A DNA stretch of 46,988 nucleotides, taken from Mastigamoeba balamuthi (taxonomy: Eukaryota; Evosea; Mastigamoebida; Mastigamoebidae). Below the pieces are notes generated by a model. That model saw only the letters and a list, made by a program, of their open reading frames with translations. It was not told the DNA's origin and did no database searches. The position numbers and the translations under genes were made by a program. This document shows, one piece after another, positions 29,906 to 40,993 of this stretch (position 1 is its first letter; every line of letters begins with the position of its first letter). The stretch covers positions 312,076-359,063 of the forward strand of contig CACRSC010000013.1 in the NCBI GenBank assembly GCA_902651635.1, written 5' to 3'.

Positions 29906-31185
29906 TCATGGGCACATGGGTGGAGACGTGCAGTGAGGGTCGAGAAGTGGGGCACGCTCCTCGGGCACTGCCGTAACACGGAGTGCTTGCATCATCAGCG
30001 TGAGAGGGACTATCTCGAAGAGAATGTAGTAGAGGAACACCACGACCGAGAGGCTGAAGAACCATGGGAAGAACCCCGACAGCATGAGTGCTGCCGACCG
30101 CACGGTATACAACACCTACCCAAGTATCAGTATGCAGTCGTGTGACGTAGTAGACAGCGCACGAGGCAAGCCAGTGAGAGCAGGCCGACGACCCGGAGCT
30201 TCCTCGATCGTCCTTGTGTCAATGGGGGGCTCCGGACGCCGGATCCTTCCGACCTCTGTGGGCCAAAGTCAACTGATGGCAGGAAACGCAGCGAGCTCAC
30301 AGTCCAGGTCCACCAGCCCACGACAAGGAAGGCGACAGCCAGTGGGATATAGAGCACAGTCGTGAGCCACCAGAGAGTCTTCTGGAGCCCTGTCATGTCG
30401 TCGTCGACGTCCCCTGGCGTGGCAGGGGAGCGCGGGTCGTCGACAGCCTGAGCCACGCCCAGAGTGACCAGCAGCGCGTACATGAGCACATTGGCTCCCA
30501 CAAACACCCGCTTGAACCTGTTGCGCAGCATGTTGTACCTGGCCCACATCCTGCCCCTGGGGAGAGGCTCGCTGAGAGCCCGTGGTGTGTGCGAGAACGA
30601 GGTACCAGAGCGACAGGACGATCGACAGGGCAGAGCAGAACAGGAACGAGGGCGCCTTGTCGAGGACGAGGTTGAGGCAGCGGGGGAGAGCAATGGTCTC
30701 AGCCTCGATCATCAGCTGCACCCCGAAGTACAACCCACGCACTGGCACACCCAAGAAACGTTAGCCTGTGTGCTCTCCACACATGGCGCGATGGTAAAAA
30801 AAGAAAAAGAGAAACGCATGCGCATCACTGTAATTTCTTAGTGGGAATCGTCCTTGGGATTCGCCGGGAAAATCTTCCAAATCGGCGGAGAGTGCACCCC
30901 GTCGGTGACCGCAGGCGGGCAAACGCACTGAGACTGGCCACGGCCACGAGCATGTGGAACGACACGCGGCTCCACGAGAGGGCCCTCCACGACGCTGTGC
31001 TGCTGCTGCCGATGGAGACGGGCGGGTACGAGAGGGCGAAGGAGCGTGCGCCCGTGGGCCTGCAGGCGAGGACCACCAGCGCTGCGAAGGCCAGCACGAC
31101 GTACGTCCCCGGCCAGCACCAGCCCCGTGACCATGGCGGCCAGCGACACCCTGCCTCCGTCGCTGCCCCAGCTGCTGCCGTCCAT
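29906..31185 (-). CDS. THH1/TOM1-like seven-transmembrane protein, with two apparent frame breaks
   Basis: Exons 30929-31185, 30163-30741 and 29906-30115 encode about 347 residues if two one-base excesses are ignored. Seven hydrophobic helices appear in order: LAAMVTGLVLAG/TYVVLAFAALVV, FHMLVAVASLMRGLYF, FLFCSALSIVLSLWYL, VFVGANVLMYALLVTLGV, LWWLTTVLYIPLAVAFLVVG, LRVVGLLSLACLVLYTV and FSLSVVVFLYYILFEIVPL. The FHxLV..LxRxxYF and YYxLFExxP patterns fit the THH1/TOM1/TOM3 (DUF1084) family of membrane proteins. Both introns have GTGCG donors. The breaks fall in short homopolymers (CCCC at 31107-31110 on the plus strand, and near 30570); phases match across introns only when one base is dropped at each. 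They could be sequencing errors, real inactivation, or, at the second site, a 31-bp intron. Confidence 0.6.
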
Positions 31186-31384
31186 CGGTTGTTCTGCTGT
31201 GCCGGTGTGGGCGAGAGGGCCTGTTCTGTTGTGACGGTGGGCCCGAATCAATCTACAGGAGATATTTCCAGACAAGATTGCCGCAAACGGGAAAAGGCAG
31301 AGAAAATCATCCTCTATAAATAGTGCCAACGATAAGAGCAAAGGAAGCCGGAGGGTGCACCGACAACCTCGATCAACCCTCTGC
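31186..31384. promoter_or_regulatory. 199-bp divergent promoter between seven-TM and CCDC81-like genes
   Basis: One AGATATTT at 31260-31267 lies 75 bp from the minus-strand start and 118 bp from the plus-strand start. The region is AT-richer than its flanks. An AT-rich CTCTATAAATA string at about 31312-31322 resembles a TATA box for the plus-strand gene. Confidence 0.45.
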
Positions 31385-33659
31385 ATGTACAAGATCGACA
31401 GGCTGCTCGAGGACTGCGCCAAGTCGTCGCAGATCCCTCGCGACCAGCTCTCGGTCAGCCCGCCCAACCCACCCGCACTCCTGCCAGGCAGCTGGCTGGG
31501 CTGCAGTGTTCTATTCATGGCACACCGCACTGACCCCCGGCCCTCGGACCGCACCCTGTGGCCCGCGACCGGTACACAGCGCGCGTGGGAGACGGCGCTG
31601 AGGAGCCTGAGCAGCAGCTTCGCAAAGGGCAGGGCTGCCGAGTGGCGCGGGCTGGGGTCCTGGGTCCCCGGCTCACGCGGGGCTCAGCCCTCGTTCTGCC
31701 CCTCGGAGCACTTCCTCCGCTCGTGCTCCGCTTCCTTCTCCTCCGCGATGCCCAGCACCAGTGCGCCTCCACCCCGTTGGCCATACTGGCCATCCTCTGA
31801 CCGCCACGTGTGCACAGAGCCCGTGGGTCCCTCGGTACCCGTGGAGGGGGCGGCGGAGGCCACCACCAAGGCCATCGTGGAGGAGCTGGGCCGCGCCGTG
31901 CTGGCCTCTGTCACCACGGTCCAGCTCGACATGCGCATCGGAGTCCTCTCGTCACTGGGCAGGTTCGTCGAGACCCGCCCCCGGCCTTCCGTTTTCCGCT
32001 GCGCTGTCCGCCCATAAGCGGCAAGTGCAATTGGGCCATTCCTGGCGGGCGGGCGCAAATAGTCACCAAGTGGCGTGCACCGAGCAGGGCCATCAGGTTC
32101 CGCTTCAACGCGTCGTCCACGGCCTCGACGCTCGAGAAGGAGCGCCAGAAGGAGCTGCAGCTGGCCGAGAAGGCCCCCGGGGCCTGCAGCGTCGCCAACA
32201 TGGCCGACGCCCCGGGCCCGGGCTGCGCGATGCTCCCGCAGATGTCCTCCTCTGCCGGCGCCAACTTCGAGCGCCCGCGGACGCCAGCGCGCGGGGGCCC
32301 CGGGGGGCCGTACGGGGCGCTGGCCCCGGCGTCGGCCCCGCCAGAGTTCGGGAGGTACCGCAGGTCGCTGCCGACGCCGCTGCTGCACCTCGACGACGAC
32401 GACGTGGGCGAGGACTTCGACCCGCTGCGGGCCATCCAGGAGCGCGAGGAGCAGCGCAGGCAGAGCATCGCCGAGAAGGTCCGCAAGGAGCGCGCGGACC
32501 TCGACCGCCAGCGCGCGACCGTGGCCCGCGAGCAGACCGAGGAGGAGAGGAAGCGCCGCGAGGAGCGGGCGCGGCAGCGGCAGCTGGACGAGTTCAACAT
32601 CTCGCAGATGCAGAGCAAGCGAGAGGAGAGCCGCAGGCCGCACTCTGCGGGCGACCCTGTACGCTCGCATCCGTCCCCTCCCATCGCGGGTCTTGGCTCA
32701 CACAGCGGGTCTCCCGACCGCAGGGGGGGCTGCTGTACCGCAGGCCAGACGGGCCCACGGAGCAGGAGAAGCTGGGCAAGGTGAAGAAGGCCATCCGGCA
32801 GCAGATGGAGGAGACCGAGGCGCAGCGCAAGCAGAAGAAGATCGACGAACTGCGCAACGGCACCGTCGAGATGTCCAAGTGGAAGTCGGAGTGCGTGGCC
32901 CTGCCGGGGAGGGCGCATCTCCGCAGCCGGTCACTCAAAGGCTCACTCTTCTCCGTCCTCTGCCCGCAGTCTCGAGAACGACAAGCGGCTCCAGGCGACG
33001 AGCAAGATCATGAGGGCCCAGCAACACAAGGCTGAGCTCGACGGACAGGTCAAGGAGGAGAAGGACCGTGTGGCTGCGCTCCATTCAGCCGGCAGCATAC
33101 ACGTAATACTCGACCCAATTCCGCATCGTTGGCTGATATCGGGAGGCAGATGCCCGCTATGGCGCTGGAGAGCCGCGAGTTCATCGAGGCCAAGAGGAAG
33201 CAGAACATGGAGATGCTCAAGATCCAGCAAGCGATGGCCGAGGACAGGGCGCGCCAGAAGAAGCTCGACGTGGAGCGCGAGCACCACATGGAGGAGGAGC
33301 TCATCAAGACCGCGCAGACAGCGTGAGCCACAACCGATTCCCAGCATCGTGACTCGCGAGGGGCCCGACTCACCCACCCCAACAGCGAGCAGGCGAGGAT
33401 GAACGAGGAGAAGAAGCGCGACGTACTCATGTCGCAGCAACAAAAGCGGTACTTCGAGGAGGAGCTGAGGCGGAGGACGCAGAGCAGGCAGAAGCAGGAG
33501 GAGGTCGAGAGGCTGCCGACCAAGACGGGCCTCGAGGTCGGCGAGAAGCGCCAAAAGAAGAAACGCTACGCGCACAAGATGACAGACGTGCTCGTCGGCG
33601 CCGGCGCCGCCGAGTCCGAGGACGACGACATCGGGAGTCTGATGATCGGCTCCTCATAG
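31385..33659 (+). CDS. CCDC81-like protein (tandem HU-like domains plus coiled coil)
   Basis: Eight exons (31385-31453, 31580-31760, 31818-31962, 32088-32658, 32724-32890, 32970-33069, 33150-33322, 33386-33659) encode 559 residues. Two HU-CCDC81-type modules are visible: residues about 24-70 (RAWETALRSLSSSFAKGRA, WRGLGSW) and about 97-140 (AIVEELGRAVLASV, MRIGVLSSLGRAIRFRF), the strand-turn-strand pattern of IHF/HU-like folds. From about 240 onward the protein is a long, highly charged helix rich in Arg/Glu/Lys/Gln, almost certainly a coiled coil, ending in acidic ESEDDDIGSL. CCDC81 proteins of animals are centriolar-satellite and cilium proteins, so a role at the basal body or flagellum is inferred. 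AATAAA lies at 33742-33747. Donors include GTGCG three times. Alternative junctions exist at exons 6/7. Confidence 0.75.
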
Positions 33660-33909
33660 CGAGTCTGCTGTTGTTGCCACAACTGTTATGTAACTCACGG
33701 AACTATGCCACACCCCACTCCCTCCCCTCCCCGTTTTGGCCAATAAATGACATCACCGCAACCTCCCCTCGGATCGGATCAGGATTCAGAAGGGGGTGAA
33801 TTGAATCTTCACGTCCCGCATAACTTTTCCTTCGCCCGTGGCTTTGCTCTATTTTTGCCATTCAGACGGTCTCGCTGTACTGGGTCCCGGCTCTCCTCCA
33901 GCAGCTGCC

Positions 33910-36904
33910 ATGCTACCAGCACCGGGCCACTCCTCCGTGCACCTCCAGGACGCGTACTCGCGCAAATCAGGCCCCATAACGCGTCTCTCTTCATCGATGG
34001 CGAGGTCGCGTAGGTCGCTCGAGAGCGGAGTTGTAGCGGAGCAGCAGCCGCCCGTCAACGCGTCCGCAACGCCCGGGGAACCGGGGCAAAAAACCGTGGC
34101 CTACTCGCTGTTCGAGGGGTGCGGCACCGATCACGCCTATGCGACAGACGCTCATGTGCGAGCAGAGTGCTGAAGCAGATGGAGAAGGACAAGGAGAGCC
34201 ACGACGAGAAGACCAGCGAGCTCGTCGTCAAGATGCGCGAGGCCGAGGCGCGCGCGGACAAGCGCGTGGCAGCGGTCGAGGCGCAGGTGCGCGAGCTCAA
34301 GTCGAAGCTGATGGAGGCCGAGAGCGACATGGCGACGGCGCGCGAAGTGCACAGGGCGCAGGAGATGATGCTGAGGGACAGGGACGCACTGGCGGCCTCG
34401 CTCGAGGAGGAGAGGAAGGCCAACGAGCAGCTGGCGCGAGACAAGATCGAACTCGAGGACAGGATCGCAGTGCTGCGGACACAGATCACGGGGACCAAGC
34501 TGCAGCGCCAGAGAGACCAGACGACAATCGATGACCTCGTGCGCACACGCCCCCCACGTGCTCCAGCCTCTGACGCGCATTCAGAAAGCGAGACTGGAGG
34601 ACATGCAGCTCGACCTCGAAGAGTCGCGAGAGAGCAACGCGAGGCTGAGCTCTTCCCTCGAACAGGTCCGGTCGTCCAACGCAGAGCTGAAGGTGATACA
34701 GAGCACCGCCTGTCAGTCGCACTGACATAGCAGCTGTGCCCCCTGTGCAATGTAGGAGTCACTCAGAAAGCTCGAACTGGGGTCGCTCGTGGTCATCCCA
34801 GCGCCAGAAAAGGCGAAGGAGGCCGTGGTCATCCCGGAAGTAGACAGGATCAAGGAGCACGAGGGCGTCATGGTCTCCATTCTGCCTTCTGTCCCCATCA
34901 CGCTGGGGTCCAGGGCGAGGCAGCAGCCAAGCCCAAGCCCCAGGCTACCTCTGGACTCGTCAGTGGACCTGAACCTGAGCAGCCCCATGGAGCGTATCAT
35001 CAACGTACTGACGGACCTCAAGTGCCTGCCCGCAGACGGGTTCAAGCTCGAGTCTATGCAGGCAGAATTTGAGGAGAAGGTCTCCTCAGCCATTATGCTC
35101 ATCACCAAGAACCCCAACCTCTTCACAGCCGACCTGGAGGAGCAGGTGAAGGACAGGCACATCTGTGCGTGGTGCACCAGTCCTCTTGGATTGCCCTCAC
35201 ACCCACACCCACCAGCAATGGACGACGAGATGGTGCAGTGGCTGCTGGGCGAGATGGGGTCGAAGAGGGGCACCACGACGTCGCTGATGGGATCTCAGAT
35301 GCTGTCGGCAACTGAGCCGGTCGTCTGCGACGCCTCGACTCTGCTCCGTGTGATTAAAGCGATGTGCGGGCCACTTCTCTTGTCCCACCACTGCTGATCC
35401 TGAAGCGCAGCCCCGAGGAGCAGTTCCGCAGGTGGGACTTCGACATCTTCAAGGAGGTCGATGAGCAGGTTCAGAGAGGTAGTATGTCCAACGTCCAGCG
35501 GAGCGCTCACATGCGATTATCGGCGCAGGGAAGGACATTTTGGTGTCGATAGCGCACTCGATTCTCTCAACCACTCGACTGCCGGAGCAGCTGTCCATCA
35601 GTACGCCCAAGCTGCTGCTGTACATCGCGCGGATATCCGCAGAGTACAACAGCAACCCGTACCACAACCGCGTGCACGCGGCAGACGTCCTGCAGTCGCT
35701 GTTCTGCCTGCTAGGGTGCCTCAAGGAGGGCACTCTGTCGCCCCTCGAGAAGCTCGCAGCACTCGTAGCAGCGGCGACGCACGACGTGGACCACCCGGGG
35801 ACCAACAACTCGTTCCAGATCGCTACCTATTCGAAGCTCGCGCTGATCCACAACGACAAGTCGGTGCTCGAGAACCACCACCTCTCCACGTCGTTCCGCA
35901 TCCTCTTCGAGGACGAGTCGGTCAACTGGATGAACGACCTCTCGATGCAGCAGCAGCGCGAGCTCAGAGCCCTCTGGATCGAGCTGGTGCTGGCGACGGA
36001 CATGAGCAGGCACCTCGACCTCACGTCAAAGTTCAAAGTCAAGGCCAAGACGGGCTTCGACTTTGGCCGCCCGGACGACCGCCTGCTGGTGATGCAGCTG
36101 CTGCTCAAGGTCTGCGACATCGGCAACGTGTCCAAGCCGCTCGAGCTGAGCAAGCGGTGGGTGGAGCTGTGCACTGAGGAGTTCTTCCAGCAGGGCGACA
36201 AGGAGCGCGAGATGGGCATGCAGATCAGCCCCTTCATGGACCGCAACGCCGCGGCCGTGCCCAAGAGCCAGGTGGGCTTCATCAACGTGGTGGCCAAGCC
36301 CCTTGTCGTGACGCTGTTCAACGTCGCGCCGTCGCCCGTAACCAAGTCGCTCACCGACAACATGCGACGCAACCTCGACTACTGGAAGTCTCAGCAGCAG
36401 CAGCAGCAGCAACAGGAGGGCCCCGGCTCCCACAGCTCCGTCGCCGCCGCTGCGCCATCGCAGCAGCACGGCGATCGGCCCCTGCTCACCCGGTCGCCGT
36501 CCCCGCTGTCGCACAGCCACCAGCAGCCCAAGAGGACCGCGACGTTCGGCAGGAAGAGCGAGTCCGACGTCGGTGTGCTCCCAGAGATCAAGGTCGTCGG
36601 GCGCACGGCCTCCACGACCAGGCTGCGGCCACTCTCGGCGTCGCTGCACAGCCCCGACCAGCAGACGGCGAGGACCGGGGCGTCGCCGCCGCCTGAGGTC
36701 GGGGACCCTGGGCCGGCGGCGCTGCTGACGGTGTCGCGGATGCCGGCGTTCGCCAAGCGGTCGAGGAGGATGTGCTCCACGGCACAGATAGTCGTCGACG
36801 GGCGCGACAGCAAGCGCGAGTCTGAGGACGTTATCTCGGGGCTCTGCCTACAGACGCTGCACGGGTCCCTGACTGACCGCGGCAGTGGCACGTCCACTTG
36901 GTAA
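33910..36904 (+). CDS. class I 3',5'-cyclic nucleotide phosphodiesterase with N-terminal coiled coil
   Basis: Exons 33910-34118, 34166-34538, 34585-34692, 34756-35164, 35216-35349, 35406-35478 and 35529-36904 give 893 residues. Residues about 70-235 form a charged coiled coil. The HD-type catalytic domain spans about 400-720 and holds every hallmark: YHNRVHAADV (proton donor His and first metal His), HDVDHPGTNN (metal His-Asp), ATDMSRHL, CDIGNVSKP (metal Asp) and EFFQQGDKEREMG..PFMDR with the purine-binding Gln region. It hydrolyses cAMP and/or cGMP; specificity cannot be read from sequence alone. The C-terminal 170 residues are Ser/Pro/Gln-rich with a poly-Gln run, probably a regulatory phosphorylation target. 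No GAF, PAS or TM segment is present, so the coiled coil is probably the dimerisation or targeting part. The exon 5/6 junction (35349/35406) is the least certain. Confidence 0.88.
36392..36415 (+). repeat. CAG trinucleotide run (poly-Gln) in the phosphodiesterase
   Basis: Near-perfect CAG repeats with one CAA, in frame, just after the catalytic domain. A likely length-variable site. The NMNAT-like gene has a similar run at 41469-41489. Confidence 0.9.
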
Positions 36905-37178
36905 TACGGCGCCTTCACAACGAGTTTTGCTGCACAGTACACAACAGACACCGTTGCGCATGACTCAGGACAAGGACATCGGGGCTCGCCAAGAGTTGCG
37001 CATGCTCGTGCGGCCCATAAGTCAAATTGGCGTGGCTGTTGTAAGCTAAACCCGATAGCCATAGACGCTGCTTGGTACTGGTCCGAAAGTGGTCTTGTCT
37101 CCACGTGGTACCACGTGAATCCCAGATTTCAAGATAAATCCTAAGGGAGATTTTCTTCATCACAACAGGAATAATAAA

Positions 37179-38365
37179 ATGCGGACTGAACACCTCCTGC
37201 GCGGTGCCGAGACAACACACGCGAGCCCGCGCAAGACTGGCAAGAGGTACCGAAGGTGCCACACCAACGAGGGAAAGACTCTGGAGAGCACGGAAGGTCC
37301 GCCCGCCTCGCTTTCTCCTTGGTTTATCTGAATGAAGATCTCTCGTGGCAAATCAATTGAAAAGGCAGGTTCTTCCCCAACTACACCTTCCTCAAGGACG
37401 GGACATTGTGGATCGAGAGGCCCCTGCCCGCCGACGGGACCATGCGCGACGACTCGGCTCTGGAGTGGTTGCGCAGCGTTGCAGGGAAGCTTGCGGCTCT
37501 TGCGCCGGGCACCGGAATTCTCTACCTGGCCCTGGGCACGCCCAACGTGGAGTGGACAAACTCGTCCGCGGCGTCCTTCTTCCTGCTCGAGGTCGCAGGG
37601 CGCATCTACGGCGTGAGCGCGCTGCACGCGGCGATCTTCGCTGCGCCGTTCACACTTGGCGACATCCGCGCGTACATCTGCCCTTCGGACCTTTCTGTTG
37701 ACCACTTCGGCACCTTTGAGACCGCGGTCGTGGACGGAACCCCGTCCTTCGTGCCGGTCACGATCCGTGCCGACGCTCTCGAGGCAAGATCCGAGTACAT
37801 CTCGCAGCTGGCCGCGTCCAGGGACAAGGCGGACCTGTACCGCGAGAACCTCGACCCCGTGGAGCAGCTCCGCTCCTCCACCAATGTCGACGTGCTCCTC
37901 TTTGACGTACCCGAGTTGGTTGCCTCGTCCGCGCTTCACTCTGGCAACACGCCCGCCTGAGCCGGGCAGCCCCTGTGCCGCGATCTCCTTCAACTGCCTT
38001 CAGCGCCACACTCGCGACGAACTCAAGGAGATGTACCGCTCCACGACCAGGGTGGAGGTCCTTCCCGAGCCAAGGGCGCTTCTCCACCGCAACCGCTCTG
38101 TCTCTGTCGGCAAGGTCCACAACAGAAACGCGCCAGTTCTGGCGCCATTCTCACATCCACCCGTCTCTTTTCTCAGATCAAGGCCGTGGGGAAGGGAATC
38201 ATTAGCACCGTGAACACGCTCGAGGAGATGTCCAGCGGATCGGTGCTCCTTGACCAGGACCTGAACGTGGTCGGCATCAACTTTGGCGCCTTGTCCGACA
38301 GCCCCGACCCTGCCCCTCGTGGTGTGTCCGACTCCTCCGACTGCCAGCTGGCGGAACCTAAATAA
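37179..38365 (+). CDS. trypsin-fold (chymotrypsin-like) protein, possibly a degenerate serine protease
   Basis: Exons 37179-37246, 37369-37926, 37970-38114 and 38177-38365 (introns 122, 43 and 62 bp) encode 319 residues. The triad order of the trypsin fold is visible: His in YGVSALHA (about 108), Asp in NVDVLLFDV (about 196), and Ser in MSSGSVLLDQDLNVVGINFG (about 277), a strand-turn-strand like GxSGSPxLDxxGxVVGI of non-secreted trypsin-2 proteases. The oxyanion-hole Gly before the Ser is replaced (MSSGSV), so activity is doubtful. No clear signal peptide is seen; the basic N-terminus (MRTEHLLRG) comes from a small first exon. The stop codon region overlaps an AATAAA (38361-38366), so the 3' UTR may be very short. 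It could also be a capsid-like or chaperone fold; I am only moderately sure. Confidence 0.55.
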
Positions 38366-39013
38366 ACAATTACGACAGCGCCCTGGACGGAGGACTGCGC
38401 CACCTGCATTGCCGCCCACGAAGTCACGCTGCCCGAGGGCCCCACCTCGTGAGTTGAGGAGCCGCAACTTCAACCTGGCGCTCTCTGTTTTCCACTCGTG
38501 CGCACCCTCCCCCGTCCCTCGTCAGCCATCCCTCCTTGGTCGTGGCTCATTTTTCTCTTGAGGTGCTTCGTCAAGATGCTCTCTGTCATGTCCTAGTCCA
38601 GACTGAGTCTCTCCTTTCGTTGGGCTTCAGAAGAAAGGGACTTATTGGCAACCAGCTCTCACTTTCTGAGGAAGGCCAGGCGGGACACCCAGGTGGAGTG
38701 GGCCCCACTGTGCGGTACTGGTGTCTGCCGGGGTCGACAGCGGTGAAATAGTCAGCTGCGCTGTGTCGAGCGACAATAGTTGTGGTGCACATCGAATGCC
38801 TCGTCACTGAGTTCACAACCGCTCATAATTTCCAGATGGGACGGTCAGTTGGTGTCCGATGAAAGAAAATGACAGTCTTTCCTGATCCTCCAGTTGTAAG
38901 AGGGCCAGTTTCTTGGTGAGTGTGCGAATGGGAAATGTGTGCAGCTGTCCGTGCAAATCACTTGACTCAGCGACTGATGCACAGCGCAGTTTCTTCTCAG
39001 AAAGGCGGAGAGC
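38366..39013. other. convergent spacer, no gene seen
   Basis: About 650 bp between the trypsin-fold gene and the HydE stop. Small frames on both strands (for example 38536-38751 plus and 38586-38816 minus) have no recognised domain. No repeat shared with the rest of the window was noticed. Confidence 0.4.
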
Positions 39014-40640
39014 TCAGTCCGACCTGGCCTGACGGCTGGCGAGCAGTTCCTTGCGCCCGAAGTGCGGCGGGTCTCCCCAGTCGTCGCCCGCGACCTCCTT
39101 CCCTGCGACGAGGACGCGGCCCAGGAGGCACCCGTGGCAGTCCTCAGCCGCCTCGTGGATGCACGGCTTGCCCTCGTACAGCTGGTACTCCTCCCTGTAC
39201 TTGGTCGGCGTCAGGATGGGCATCATGAGGTTGGCCCCGCGGCGCAGGCAGATCTCGCGGCCGATCGGGTTGATGGCCTGCAGCGCCGTCGTCGCGGCGA
39301 TGTTCACGTCGCCCAGCACGACCCGCGTGCAGGCGATCATCCTCGACGAGAGCGAGAAGAGGCGCCTGTGGAGCTCCTCCCTGTCCTCGGAGCCGTGCAG
39401 GTCGCTCCAGCGCCTGCCTGTCGGCGTGTCGCTCTGCAGCACGTAGGGCCCCATGCCGATCATGTCCGCGTCGATCTCCTTGAAGAACAGGATGTCGCCC
39501 GCCAGGTCCCAGAGCGTCTGGTCCGGCAGCCCGATCATGACGCCGGTCCCGAGCTGGAACCCGACGCGCCTAAGGTCGCGCAGGGCCTGCAGGCGCCGCT
39601 CCCACGTGTGCCTCCCGTCGCTCGGGTGCAGGGCGCGGTAGAGCAGCGGGTTCGAGGTCTCGATGCGCAGCAGGAACCTGCGGCCCCCGGCATCGAAGAG
39701 CCTGCGGTAGTCGTCGATCGACTGCTCGCCCACCGACAGCGCCACGGCGATGCCCCTCTTCCTCTCCTTGTCCCTGCACGCGAGCCACCACGCATGAGCA
39801 GCAGGCAGGGAGGCCAGCGGGGTGTGGGAGTGCCGCACTCCTCGATGCTGCGCCTGCGGATCTGGGAGATGGTGTCGGCCAGCCACTGGATGCGGGAGGG
39901 GTGCGTGACCTCGCCCGACTGGAGCATCACGGTACCCATCTTCTGGCGCTGGGCCCACAGGGCGCACTCGACGACCTCGCTGTCGGGCATCGTGTACCTC
40001 CCCACGGACTTCTCGGGCATCTGAGGGGATCGCGGGCACGGAGGGAGGGCCGGTCAGGGAACAGGGGGACGGGCTCAGCCCGAGCAGTGCTGCGGGGCGG
40101 GGTCCTCACATCATGGCGAATGCCGCAGTAGTTGCAGTTCTTCTCGCAGACGTTGGAAAACTGTGCAGCGAGGGGAGTTGCGGTGACGCTTCCTGGCGTC
40201 AGGAAGGGCACCAAGTGCGGGGGCAATCAAGGGGGAGGGCAGCACGGCGGACCTCGACGATGCCACGGAGCCAGACCTTGTTGCCGAACACCTTGGCGGT
40301 GACGCTCTCGGCCAGGTCGAACAGCTCCCTCTCCGTCTCGCTGCCGTCCTCTGCCCCGAGCTGGCGCCCGGGCGTGTCAGTCCGTGCCCTCGGTGGGGAG
40401 GCCTCGGGGGGAGGGCTCAGGGGGGGGGCAAGGCACCAGGTCGCTGAGCTGGATGCGGTCCAGGGGCAGCGTGGCCCCGGGTCGCACGTGGCCGCGTGGC
40501 AGGCCGAGGGCTCGCTCGATAGCGGGGAAGCTTGTGCGCAGCGGCCCGATGCTCGGGTACGTGGGCACGGGCCCCGACTGCCGGCGGGCAGGCAGCATGG
40601 CCACCGGGAGGAGGCGCGCTGTGGCCCTCTGGAGGAGCAT
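39014..40640 (-). CDS. hydE: [FeFe]-hydrogenase H-cluster maturase HydE (radical SAM) with presequence
   Basis: Exons 40437-40640, 40253-40360, 40110-40160, 39839-40020 and 39014-39773 give 434 residues. The N-terminus, MLLQRATARLLPVAMLPARR, lacks acidic residues and is Arg/Leu-rich, the form of a mitochondrion- or hydrogenosome-type presequence. The radical-SAM [4Fe-4S] motif C-x3-C-x2-C is in NVCEKNCNYCGIR (Cys 109, 113, 116), preceded by GNKVWLRGIVEFSN, typical of HydE. Further HydE signatures are VMLQSGE, LSVGEQSIDDYRRLFDAG, RFLLRIETSNPLLYRALHP, GVMIGLPDQT and DADMIGMGPYV. HydE acts with HydF and HydG to build the di-iron subcluster of [FeFe] hydrogenase. This implies hydrogen metabolism in a mitochondrion-related organelle. 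HydF, HydG and the hydrogenase are not in the window. The C-terminus keeps a Cys-rich CHGCLLG segment. Confidence 0.9.
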
Positions 40641-40993
40641 TCACAGCACCTCAGAGAACAAACACGACTGAGAGCGGGAGAAATTTAGCTTCAGATCCGC
40701 CATTTCTCCGCTCAGGCCGTGGAACGCGTGCGAAACAGCCCTCTCACACGTCACGGATTTCGATAATCGTCCAGATGTGTCCAAATGGTGCAGATTTGCC
40801 CCCATTTCAAGGGGGGGATACAGGTGAGGAGAGTGAGAGTGAGGCGTTGGGCTATTGCTAACGACGCTTCGCGTTCTTGTTTGTAGGCCACAGTGAGTGC
40901 CGTTTGACAGACGGTGACCAATCCTGAGGAATCAGCCAGCAGATATTGTTATTCTGGCTCGAAATATCGGCCACAAGCAGTTGAGGGCCGGAC
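40641..40993. promoter_or_regulatory. divergent intergenic region between HydE and NMNAT-like genes
   Basis: A 353-bp spacer, AT-richer than the flanks. AGATATTG (40941-40948) and AAATATCG (40962-40969) resemble the recurring AAATATCT/AGATATTT element and lie within 55 bp of the plus-strand start. A candidate TATA-like site was not found on the HydE side. Confidence 0.35.
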
